Part shown: one piece after another, positions 43,729 through 53,889 of the stretch
How the letters are laid out: every line of letters begins with the position of its first letter
Position numbering within the stretch: position 1 is the stretch's first letter
Assembly (NCBI GenBank): GCA_946122785.1
Contig: CAMGYJ010000004.1
Location: forward strand, 19,304,150-19,368,149
Origin: Linum tenue
Lineage: Eukaryota; Streptophyta; Magnoliopsida; Malpighiales; Linaceae
Direction of reading: 5' to 3'
Length of the DNA stretch: 64,000 nucleotides
Notes under the pieces: generated by a model
The model's input: only the letters and a program-made list of their open reading frames with translations
Database searches by the model: none
Told to the model about the DNA's origin: nothing
Translations under genes and position numbers: made by a program

Positions 43729-45333
43729 GTGCCTCTGATCGGTCTGCTCGTTGAGGCCGCGAAGGGGCTGGCGGTACCATCTGTCGGTATCCAAACTGTC
43801 GGAGGCAACGGGTTGGATCATAGAACTCGCCTATATCAGCGAACCGGATCACTCCAGTGTACAAAGAGCGATGCACTGCCAGATGAGACCTCATATGGAA
43901 AGGTGTCCAAAACACATCAGAAGGGGTCAAGCTGTCAAGAGCTCAACGGTAGAACGCCAACCTCACACTAGGATCAGCCACAGAACCAGATGACAACTGC
44001 CCATTCCATCGTGAAGCCCAAGCCTCATCAGGTCCAACGACGGGTGGCTCGAAGTGAGATGGCCTGAAACCTGAAAAGTACTCGTAGATCCAACACTGCA
44101 GAAGTGTGAGACAAATAGCCACCCCCTGGCACCAGCACGAGACGCCTTACCAAGGTAGCTGTACAACCAAGCAAGTGTACCTGACACCCAACTGTACTGA
44201 TCTACCTCCTCCAACTCGTCCAAAAATAGGTCCACCACCGGCCGAACCCTGTGTCTACTCTTGTCCACAAACAAAGTGTACCCCAATAGCAACAACAAGT
44301 ACGACTGCGCCTCTGTCACATGTGTCTCGTTCACCTGCAAGTATCTGGACGCCATCTCCGCAAGAAAACCACCGTTCTTGTACCACTTACCCCTATTACC
44401 ATATCCAGGGGCCTCCGAACGACCACTCAACTGCTCCGAGTTCATCCCAAGAAGCGCACACAAACCCACCTCCAGATGGTCAAGCTGCGCAGAAGTCCTA
44501 CTCATTAGTCGTCCCTCAACAGGAATCTGCAGTAAGTACTGAACATCGTGGAGGAGGATCGTCATCTCTCCAAAAGGCAAGTGGAAGGTGTTCGTGTCTG
44601 GCTGTCACCTCTCCACAAAAGCTGAGATCAAAGCCTCGTCAATCGCTATCTTGCGGAACATAGAGTAGATCAGGTGCTGGAGACCTGACTGCTGAACCAA
44701 ATCCTCCGCCTCAACATGACTAAACACGTAGCTACCCATATACTCAATCGCCGATGTACGACTGTAGCAACTGATGACCCCTCGATCTCCAACCCCCGTC
44801 CAAAGCGCATAGGCAGCGTGGTCACGGAAGCTCCTAATGAGGCTAGGATCCGTAGGTCCACTAGGACACTCACCAACAAGCTCCCACGGTGGAGGACCAC
44901 CCGAACGTCCTCCCCTACTCCGTCCAGTCCCCGAGCTCTCTGTCTCCTCACGAGCAGGTGGTACGAACCGCCCAGCTCGATCCCTATACATAGCAGGACG
45001 TGATGTTGCCGTACAAAACGACACTCGTCCATGTCCATGCGTAGGTGGAGGGACCTGTATATCCTCATGAATATCGTCCTCATCAAACTCATCCGAGACT
45101 ACTCTCGATGCAGCACCCTAGTTCCTCCCATGGGAACTAGACGCCCATGATGCCGAACAAGCAACTACAGTAGGAGCCTCTAACTCATCCTCCCCTAAAT
45201 TTGCCTCTGACTGATGTCCAATATCTCGAGAGCGCTTCTTCTCCTTATTTTTGTTAGGCACCTTCCTTCGTGTTGATGCATCAACAACCCTACCATTGAA
45301 TCTATGCAACTCATTCCCACTCGCATCATCCAT
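43729..45333 (-). pseudogene. Plant mobile domain (PMD) protein gene with premature stops
   Basis: Read on the minus strand from 45333: MDDASGNELHRFNGRV, a basic N-part (RRKVPNKNKEKKRSRDIG), a stop near 45120, then an Arg/Gly/Pro region. The PMD core follows (HLIYSMFRKIAIDEALISAF, a TGA at the conserved Trp near 44608, TFHLPFGEMTILLHDVQYLL, SYLLLLLGYTLFVDKSRHRV, SWVSGTLAWLYSYLGKASRA). PMD genes are often carried by plant MULEs and gypsy elements; host members (MAIL1/MAIN) act in silencing and genome stability (family knowledge). Here it converges on the MULE transposase with no gap, so the two probably belonged to one element. Confidence 0.82.
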
Positions 45334-45370
45334 ATCTAATTATCTACAAATTTACACAATATCATACTTA

Positions 45371-45600
45371 GATGCGCACTAATTAATTAAATTTCTATTA
45401 ACTAATGTACTATTAACATGAATTGTTAATTAATTAAAAATTAATTAATTTTCTATTAACTAATGTACTGCATATTAACATTAATTGTTAAATCAATTAT
45501 TAATTAATTAAATTTTTATTAATTAATGTACTGAATATTAACATTAATTGTTAAATTAATTATTAATTAATTAATTTTCTATTAACTAATCTAAGTAATT
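45371..45600. repeat. A/T-rich tandem repeat
   Basis: Three to four degenerate units of about 70-80 bp containing TTAACATTAATTGTTAAAT, TTAATTAATTAA and CTATTAACTAATGTACT. Confidence 0.75.
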
Positions 45601-45907
45601 AAACATTCATACACTTATTACCACAAGGCAGCCGTTTGGATTTTGTTTTTGTGAGATTTGGAAATTTTAATTAAAGAAAAATTGGAAATCCCACAAATTC
45701 GGCCAGACGGAGACTAGACACTAGACAGTAGACACCAATCAAAAACCGGAATTTCTAATCTTCTGTCTCCTCCAAATCGCCGTCGCCGTTCGCCCTTGTT
45801 CTCATCTGCTCGTCCGTCGACAACACCAGTCACAGGCGTCTCTACTGCTCACCAGGCGCCGCCGCCGCCTCTACTGCTGCTCGTCAGTAGCCACCCGCCG
45901 TCCCCTG

Positions 45908-48733
45908 GTGACCAAATTTACTGATGCCAATGGAACCCTTGCTGTCTTTAGACTCTCCAAGATGAACAAATCTCGAGCGGCCACTATCGTCGCTGCATCC
46001 CCAGGTCTGCTCTCTTTCTTTTCTTCTTCTTCTATCAGCTCCTCCTCCTTGTGCGGCATCTCCAATCGGCTGCTTTCCATTTTCTCTACCTCCACCGCCG
46101 CCGCTCCTTTTCCTCCTCCGGCGACGGACCCGGTCGATCTTCCTTCTCAGCTTCTCGCAATCATTTCTCTTCCCAACTGGCAGAAACACCATTCCATCCG
46201 AAAACTAATATCCGCCATCTGTCCTTCTCACGTATCCTCTCTTCTCCATAACAACCCTGGCCTTCCCCCTCATGTCGCCCTCAATTTCTTCAATTTCGTG
46301 GCTCGGAAACCTGGGTTTAGGCACGATGTTCGGTCGCATTCATTGCTCTTGAATAATTTGATTCGGAATAAGCTTTTCGGTGTTGCGGAGAAAGTTAGGA
46401 TTGCCATGATCAAAGATTGCAGTTCGGTTGATGAGGCGCCCTCGGTTTTGGATTGTTTGCGAGATATGAACAAAGGGGAAGCGGAGATGGAGTTTAAGCT
46501 CACTGTTAGGACTTACAATGAGCTGCTTATGATGTTATCGAGGTTCCTAATGATTGATGAGATGAAGAAAGTTTACAGTGAGATGATCGGTGACTTTGTT
46601 TCACCGAATATATACACATTCAATACTATGATTAACGTGTATTGTAAGGTTGGGAATGTGGTTGAGGCGGATTTGTATGTGAGTAAAATTTTGCAGGCTG
46701 GTATGCAGCCAGACACCTTTACTTACACTTCATTGATACTGGGGCACTGCAGGAATAATGATGTGAATGCTGCATTTAGAATTTTTAACGAGATGCAGAA
46801 GAAAGGTTGTAGAAGAAATGCAGTTTCTTACACGGTTCTCATACATGGACTCTGTGAAGCCGGAAGAGTTGATGAAGGCATTCGTTTATATAAGAAGATG
46901 GGAGAAGATAATTGTCTCCCTACTGTTCGAACTTATACGGTAATAATTGATGCATTACTTGCAAACGATAGGCAGTTAGAAGCAATGGAAGTGTTAAGCA
47001 AAATGAGGGAGGCAGGGTGTGAGCCGAATGTTCATACTTACACTGTGTTGATTGATGCCTTGTGTAAAGAAAAGAAGATGGAGCAGAGTAGACAAATGTT
47101 AGATGAGATCATAGACAAAGGGTTGATTCCCAGTGCAGCTACCTACAACTCTTTGATTGGTGGGTACTGCAAGGAGGGGATGATGGACGTTGCTCTTGAA
47201 ATCTTTGATATGATGATGTCTAACAATTGTAAGCCAAATCAACGCACTTACAATGAGTTGATCTATGGATTCTGCGAGGCAAAATGTGTGCACAAGGCAA
47301 TGACATTGCTAGATAGAATGCTTGCTTCGAAGCTGACCCCTACCATTATTACTTTTAATTTGTTGATTCGTGGCCAGTGTAAATTAGGTAATCTAGATAG
47401 TGCCTACAAGTTGCTTGATTTGATGAGTGATAATAGGGTTATTCCAGATATATGGACTTACTCTGTTTTTGTGGATGTACTTTGTAAAAAGAAGAGGGTA
47501 GAGGAAGCTCTTGCTTTGTTTCACAGCCTGAAGGAGAAAGGTATACAGCCAAATGAAGTGATCTATACTGCATTGATTGATGGACTTTGTAAAGCTGAAA
47601 GGGTAGATGATGCTTGTTCTTTGCTGGACAAAATGCACAGTGAACATTGCCAGCCTAATTCATCCACGTACAATGCCTTGATACATGGGTTGTACAGTGA
47701 GAGAAAAAAGAAAGAAGCTTTGCAGTTGGTGGAAAATATGGGAAAAGTGGGTTTAAATCCCACTGTTCATACTTACACGATCATAATCAAAGAGATGCTG
47801 AAAGAAGGCGATTTTGGCAACGCTTATAGGATTTTAAATCACATGGTAGCCTTAGGATGCAAACCTGATGCATATACATATACAGCTTTTATCCATGCAT
47901 ACTGCAGCATAGGCAACCTTCAAGAAGCAGAGGATATGATGGCTAGGATGTTTGAAGTTGGAGTGATCCCAGATTCCTTGCCTTATACCATTTTAGCCGA
48001 TGCTTATGGGAGACTGGGATTGATGGATGATGCATTTACTGTACTCAAGCGCATGGATGATAATGATTGTGAACCTCCTCATCATACATATGCTGTTTTA
48101 ATCAAGCATCTGTCCAAGGATAAGTTGTGCAAAGAGAACCTCAGTTTGACAGGTGTGGGTGATAGAGATGCAGCATTTCTGGATGTTGCTGATGTATGGA
48201 AGGTTATGGAGTATGATACTGCTTTGTTTCTTCTGGAGAAAATGATTAAACATGGCTGTTCGCCGACTGTGAACACTTACTCCAAGCTTATTATCGGACT
48301 TTGCAAGGCGAGGCGCTTGGCTATGGCTCAAAGGTTACTCAACCACATGAATATTAAAGGATTGTCACCCAATGAAGATATTCTTAATTCTCTTCTGGGT
48401 TGTTGTTGTGAGCTGGAAATGTATGCGGATGCATTAAATCTACTGGAGTCTATGATGAAGCATGGTCATTTACCAAAATTGGATTCTTTCATGTCCATAG
48501 TATGTGGGTTATATGCCGAAGGGAATACTGTCAAGGCTAAGGCAGCATTTTCCTACTTGCTTCATCGCCAGTACAATTATGACGAAGTGGCTTGGAAAGT
48601 TCTAATTGATGGCCTGCTCAAAAAAGGCCTTGTTGATGGATTTTCTGAATTATTCAGCCTCATGGAAAAGAAGGGCTGTTTTATTCATCCCAAAACTTAC
48701 ACCATGTTAATTGAAGGACTTGATGGATCATGA
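45908..48733 (+). CDS. P-class pentatricopeptide repeat (PPR) protein
   Basis: One exon encodes 941 residues, ending EGLDGS before TGA. The N-terminus is rich in Ser and hydroxylated residues (SFFSSSSISSSSLCG), as in organelle targeting peptides; a mitochondrial destination is likely but not shown. From about residue 190 to the end there are around 20 PPR motifs of ~35 residues, such as TFTYTSLILGHCRNNDVNAA, VHTYTVLIDALCKEKKMEQS and EVIYTALIDGLCKAERVDDA. No E or DYW extension is present, so it is P-class and expected to bind organellar RNA. Similar to Arabidopsis At5g65560 by recognition. A second ATG at 45962 (MNKSRAATIV) has a better-looking targeting sequence and may be the true start. The frame is fully intact. 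Confidence 0.95.
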   Translation: MTKFTDANGTLAVFRLSKMNKSRAATIVAASPGLLSFFSSSSISSSSLCGISNRLLSIFSTSTAAAPFPPPATDPVDLPSQLLAIISLPNWQKHHSIRKLISAICPSHVSSLLHNNPGLPPHVALNFFNFVARKPGFRHDVRSHSLLLNNLIRNKLFGVAEKVRIAMIKDCSSVDEAPSVLDCLRDMNKGEAEMEFKLTVRTYNELLMMLSRFLMIDEMKKVYSEMIGDFVSPNIYTFNTMINVYCKVGNVVEADLYVSKILQAGMQPDTFTYTSLILGHCRNNDVNAAFRIFNEMQKKGCRRNAVSYTVLIHGLCEAGRVDEGIRLYKKMGEDNCLPTVRTYTVIIDALLANDRQLEAMEVLSKMREAGCEPNVHTYTVLIDALCKEKKMEQSRQMLDEIIDKGLIPSAATYNSLIGGYCKEGMMDVALEIFDMMMSNNCKPNQRTYNELIYGFCEAKCVHKAMTLLDRMLASKLTPTIITFNLLIRGQCKLGNLDSAYKLLDLMSDNRVIPDIWTYSVFVDVLCKKKRVEEALALFHSLKEKGIQPNEVIYTALIDGLCKAERVDDACSLLDKMHSEHCQPNSSTYNALIHGLYSERKKKEALQLVENMGKVGLNPTVHTYTIIIKEMLKEGDFGNAYRILNHMVALGCKPDAYTYTAFIHAYCSIGNLQEAEDMMARMFEVGVIPDSLPYTILADAYGRLGLMDDAFTVLKRMDDNDCEPPHHTYAVLIKHLSKDKLCKENLSLTGVGDRDAAFLDVADVWKVMEYDTALFLLEKMIKHGCSPTVNTYSKLIIGLCKARRLAMAQRLLNHMNIKGLSPNEDILNSLLGCCCELEMYADALNLLESMMKHGHLPKLDSFMSIVCGLYAEGNTVKAKAAFSYLLHRQYNYDEVAWKVLIDGLLKKGLVDGFSELFSLMEKKGCFIHPKTYTMLIEGLDGS

Positions 48734-50372
48734 TGACTAGAATGTTTTCTATTGAGATTGTTCTGTTTGGGGAAAGGTTCTTTGTTGTTTAATTTCGAGG
48801 GTCTGCAGGAGACTGTTTATAAGGAAGCAGCTGGCTTGTGGAAATTGAATGAGGCAAGTTGCTACTAAGTTTTGTCATATAATTTCTATCTTCTCAGATT
48901 CTCTGTTTCGTTCTTTAAGAAATGGCTGATGGAACGTTCCTCTTTCCTGTGGCAGCTCGTTCGACATGTCTTGTTTATGAAGACTTGATTGATAAATTCC
49001 ATTTGGGAGGAGGCTTGCTGAGTAATGATGCTTAAATATGCACATTCTTTAATTCCATTGTTAATGGAGTCGCTCAATTTCCATCTTGATTCGAATAAAT
49101 AAGGTAAATGAGTTGGAATGTTGGGGCTCATGTGCCATATGATTTGCACAATATCCGCATCATATTCATGAAGCGACGCTAATTTTTCTGGATTGCATAC
49201 AGTATAAGAAATGAGGGGACGAGGAGATGATGCTGGAACATATTTGGAAAGATCTGGTTCTCTCAGAACTCAGAAGAGAGAGGCTAGATTCAGCAAGTTG
49301 GTGTTCAGATAAGACAGCAAAGGCAGTGAGATGCTTCTCATTTTAATTAGTCGAATCCATAGTAAATTTCTCTCGTTTAGTGGCACTCATTGTTATGCCT
49401 AGGCCGTTAGCATTTCTTAGCTTTGCATTTCTGTAAAGTACCATTTATAATGCCTTAAAATAGAATGATCATAATACTTTGATCTTGTGTCCAAGGGGCA
49501 ATAGTTCTACTAGGGACGTACGGAGTTCCAATTAATCTGTCTATAACATCCTTAATCTACATCTTGTGCTTCTCATTGTAAGTCATTCTGACAGCAAAAT
49601 CCCTAGATAACAGACCACAATTCTGTGCATCTGCTTGTGTCAATTTGACCTCTACTCTTGGTTGCAGGCTCTGGAGATCAAGAATATAATACGTAAATAC
49701 CATCTCTGGTAACAGTTCAGGCTGAAGAGGGTTTTTCTGGAATTCCTTACGAAATCTCCAGAGCATGTCAGATAGAAGTTAACGTGCAGGTGCGACTTCA
49801 GCAGGGCCCAACAAACTGTAGTACGTAATATATTGTCTTAGCTTATCAGTTTAGTCCATTTTGCTCTGCATCTTGAGGAGATTCAGACCTGGAAATCATC
49901 TTCTTAAATGATCCATGGATGCTTAGAATCACATCTTCTCCGTGTTGTCTAGTTTTTGCTTAAAAGTGAAACTTAAATTCTGCTTACTGGCACTAGATGA
50001 AATGTGTCTGCAGCTGGTTGTCTCCGGCTGCACTCACTTCTCCTTAGGAGAGAACATTTCATCATGGCACTCAGTTTGGAAGAGTCGAAAGAGAAATTAC
50101 CCTCTTGATATGGAACTCAATGTTACACTCTGTTCAGTTTTCAATCTCCTGAGACTTGCTGTTGTGAAGTTAAAATCAATTGTTGCAATGAGGTTCGAAA
50201 AGATTCAGTCACAGCTGTTCTGGAGATTTGGTAGCATTGTGCCCACCAAAATTCTATTTGGTTTTGTTTTCAAATTTGGAAGTATATTACCTTTAGCTAG
50301 CCATCCAAGCAAGTGCCGTCTTACAATAGTTCACCAGAGGTTCAACTTGTAAATCCATCAACAATGCATGCA
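48734..50372. other. Downstream region of the PPR gene, no second gene recognised
   Basis: The first part is probably 3' UTR. A minus-strand frame at 49766-49557 (YYILDLQSLQPRVEVKLTQA) and a plus-strand frame at 49942-50352 are open, but I recognise neither, so they are not called as genes. Confidence 0.45.
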
Positions 50373-52185
50373 GGGTCGTTTGGATGAGTTGTGGATGAAT
50401 GTGGTATTTTCATAGTCAAATAACTCAGTTTTAGGATTTGTGGTATTTGTGTGGTATTTATGTGGTAATTGAATTTTAATATACCGTTTGGCAGAACGAG
50501 TTATTTTTTATGTGTTATTTTATACCAAGAAGTCAAAATACAACAATGCCCTCAAAGGACCCAAACGACTCTGTACTGTCTCCATTCTCCACCAATTTCC
50601 TCCCTCTTGTTCGAACTCCTCCTAGCAAATTCATCAAATTCCATTGCATGCAACAGATACCTACTAGGAAAAGGAAAGTGAAGAAGTGAATGGAACACTA
50701 GAGCTTCCGCTGCTCTTCTTCCCTCCGTCTTACATATAAAGATTTCCCGGCTGGGTGGCGGAGAGCAGAGGAGATGGACTGTCGCAGTGGGCACAATTTG
50801 CTAGCGCTGATAAGTTTACTGGGCAGAATTGGCTGGCGGAGAGAAAAGCCAATCGAAGTTTACAAAGCCCAAAACAATCGAGCTCCAAATCTGTAAAAAA
50901 AAAAAAAAAACCCAGCGCCGAGAAGGCTTCTTCTGAACTCCCCTTCTCCTACTCCTTCGGTTCAACGACGACGATGAAACGAGGGAAGAGGAAGTAGACG
51001 GAGCTTCAACGTCGGCCACCGTCAAATCAGACCACATTCGCATTCCCAACCCAAATCATGACCCAGACCACGATCCCCAACCGAAATTGAGAAGACCCAC
51101 AGAAATATAGGATCCACTCCTCAATGCTCACCTGCAGATTACTTAGCCACCAATAATCCAGATAAGGAAGAAGAACAGCGGTCGGTTGGAATCTCCACTT
51201 CCATCTCTACTTCGCGATCTACAGCCGTTGCAACTTGGTTTATGGATTTTTGTTGAATCGCCAACAAAAGGGGGGTTAATGGGTTTTGATAGAATCGGAA
51301 AAAAACAAGAAAATAGATTAAGAGAAATTCCATTGAAGGAGGAGTTGTGAATCCACCGCAAGAGAGGAGATTTGCTTCTGGAACAAAGAGGGGAAAGCTT
51401 TCTCTCTGGGAAGGACAAGGAAAGAGAAAGAGAGGAAAGAGAACGAAAAAGGGGCAGAAGAGGAAGGAAGAAATCAAGAACGCGTTATTTAGAAAAAACT
51501 GGGTACCCCCAGTTATTTGTTATACGAAAATATCTCTTGTCACGTTAGGTGACAGAACACCTAAGACCAGTGCATTTACGCCATTTTGTGATCATTCACG
51601 CTATTTTATGTTTATTCACGTAATAATATGGTGATTTACGTAAGAGTGTAAGTTTTTCACATAAATAGAAATTCATACGTTTTCCCCCTAATAATTTGTA
51701 TTGGCTATATTTAATGGAATTAAATCTGGATTATCATTTAATCTGTATAAATATGTTGCATTGATCATAATCTACACAATGACATCCATTTTGATATATT
51801 TCAAAGTTTAAAATTTTATTTTACAACGGCGTGAATAATTAACAAATTGCGTGAATAAACATCAGATGGCGTGACCTAACAGTATTGGTTAGGTGAATAA
51901 TCAGCACTCTTACGTGAATAAAGCAAATATGACGTGAATGACACAAATATGGCGTGAATAACGCAAATATGACGTGAATAACCCAAAATTAGGTGTTTTG
52001 TCACCTAACGTGACAAGAGACTTCACTCTTTGTTATAACTCGTTTTTGAGTTATTTCAAAATACCTCACATCCAAATAGCACATTCCATTGTTGAGTTGC
52101 CAAACCAGTTATTTTAGTCCAAATAACTCGTTTTAAGTTATTTGTACCAAAATAACTCATGCAAATACCACATCCAAACGACCCC
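50373..52185. mobile_element. Non-autonomous TIR element with a nested MULE MITE
   Basis: The left end is GGGTCGTTTGGATGAGTTGT and the right end on the minus strand is GGGGTCGTTTGGATGTGGTA. Both arms continue with AACGAGTTATTT and GGTATTT phrases for about 150-200 bp. The middle (50570-51480) is richer in G/C with several open frames but no recognised domain. Flanks share only GCA, so the superfamily is undecided. Confidence 0.65.
51525..52028. mobile_element. MULE-type MITE, 504 bp, nested
   Basis: The 9-bp duplication TTTGTTATA occurs at 51516-51524 and 52029-52037. Inside both ends lies TCTCTTGTCACGTTAGGTGA (left) and its complement (right). The interior repeats GCGTGAATAA and TTACGTGAATA phrases. 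No coding capacity. Confidence 0.85.
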
Positions 52186-53195
52186 GCAGTTCACATTCAT
52201 TTTCATGTGGATTTTTCTTACATATTAATAACTTTACTTAACCAACCTATCACTTACCAATTTCGTCTCATCTAAGAAGTGCTGCCAGGTCTGATTAGTA
52301 CTAAACAATTAGGGTTTTTTTTTTATATAAGGGTGATATAAGTTATTTTTTGATATTAGGTATTACTTAAAAATTCAAATTTAGAACTTTCACGTTTAAG
52401 GCTAGTGATTAGAGGTGGCAATTTGTGATCCAATCCACCAATCCAATCAAATTCATTCACTTAAATATCCAATTAATTCAATCCATTGAAATTCAAGGGT
52501 CGTTTGGAAGTTGTGATTGTTAGAGTTGTGTTTGTTGAATACATGTATTGTGCACAGTACAATGTTTGGAAGTGCCAAAATGTAGAACAATGCATGCATT
52601 GTTTTAGGTAGGTCCCACCAACAATCACAAAAAATGATGCATTATACAATCTCAACTTTTGTTGAGATTGTTGTGATTGTTGATTTTAGATTTGTGTCAA
52701 CTTTTTCTTTTCATTTATATCCATAATAGTTTTTGTCTTATTCTAAAAGTTGAGGGTAAATGTGACATTTCCCCATAAAAGTAACTTTATGTAAATTAAT
52801 GCATAAAGTATGATCTCAATAACCAAACAATGTATTGTTAAAATGCATCCATTGTATCAATACATGCATTTATATTATGATGATTCATTATAATGCAACG
52901 ATTTAGCATTCGCAAATGCCATGTTTTGATAAATTATAATTTAGTACCTATACTTTTTTATATTCTACATTTTGTTACCTAAATTTTTATGCGAAAAATG
53001 CCATGTTTTGGTGCCTAAAATTTTTCATTACGACATTTGAGCACCTAAACTTTTTAAAAATTACATATTTGTCCAAGACTTGGATGTCATTTGAAGTCAT
53101 AAATCAATCTATCAATCCATATGATTCAATCCATAAATCCACCTACCCATTTGATATGTAGATCTATCAGTCCATGGAATCCATTTGCCACATCT
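52186..53195. other. Intergenic DNA with a possible MITE near 52498
   Basis: GGGTCGTTTGGAAGTTGTGA at 52499 resembles the end of the neighbouring TIR element, and self-complementary AATCTCAAC/GTTGAGATT lies near 52650, but no matching right end was found. Confidence 0.4.
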
Positions 53196-53199
53196 AATA

Positions 53200-53690
53200 A
53201 CCAATTAGATTTTATAAGAGGGCGACTGATTAGTAATAATACAATCCTAGATCATGAAATGGTGAAGAAGTATAATAAAAAGAATGTTTCTCCGCGTTGT
53301 ACATATCATGAAAGCGTTCAATAGTGTTAATTGGGGGTTCTTATATGCTGTGATTTAAGCTATGGGGTTCCCTAAAATTTGTTGGGTGGATAAGAATATA
53401 GATGGAAAGTAATGCCTTCTCTGAAAGTTTCAATGCGGGTTAGTAGGACATTTTAAAGCAAAAAAATGACTTAGGAAAGGGGTTCACTTTCCCCTACCTA
53501 TTTGCTATTGTCATGGGGATTTTAACATTATGTTCAATAAAGCTGTCAGCTTAAAGGTACTCCCTTACCATCCGCAATGTCATTGGGTTGGTCTTATCCA
53601 TTTATGCTTTATGGATGACTTGCTGATTTTCACTAAAGAGCCAGAGGAAGGGTTAAAGTTGTACCTTTAATGTTACCGTACAGCTTTTGT
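53200..53690 (+). pseudogene. LINE reverse transcriptase fragment, plus strand
   Basis: The text reads IRGRLISNNTILDHEMVKKY, NKKNVSPRCT, then KAFNSVNWGFLYAVI, FPKICWVDKN and, after shifts, HLCFMDDLLIFTKEPEEG. These are consecutive parts of an L1-type plant reverse transcriptase (the MDDL box stands for FADD). It is a short fragment with frameshifts. It is on the opposite strand to, and not part of, the LINE at 53861-60126. Confidence 0.8.
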
Positions 53691-53889
53691 ACATATATTT
53701 GTTTTTTTATAAATTATTTTATGATACAATATGAATTTGTACATATGAGTTATGATACAAATTGAAGTTGTAACATAACAAATTTCTTAATGGTACAATT
53801 CGAACTTGTAATTTTAACTTTATGGTACAACTTCAATTTGTATCTGGAATGACAAATACTTTTTTTTTACTGAATCCTGTGGGACTTTT

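Noticed and set aside
45884..46192. Minus-strand Arg/Gly-rich frame opposite the PPR start
   Set aside because: It is the complement of the PPR targeting-peptide codons; no homology was recognised.
49557..49766. Minus-strand frame as a small gene
   Set aside because: Open for 69 codons only, no recognisable motif, promoter or partner exon.
52499..52920. MITE starting GGGTCGTTTGGAAG
   Set aside because: The left end resembles its neighbour at 50373, but no right terminus or target duplication was found.
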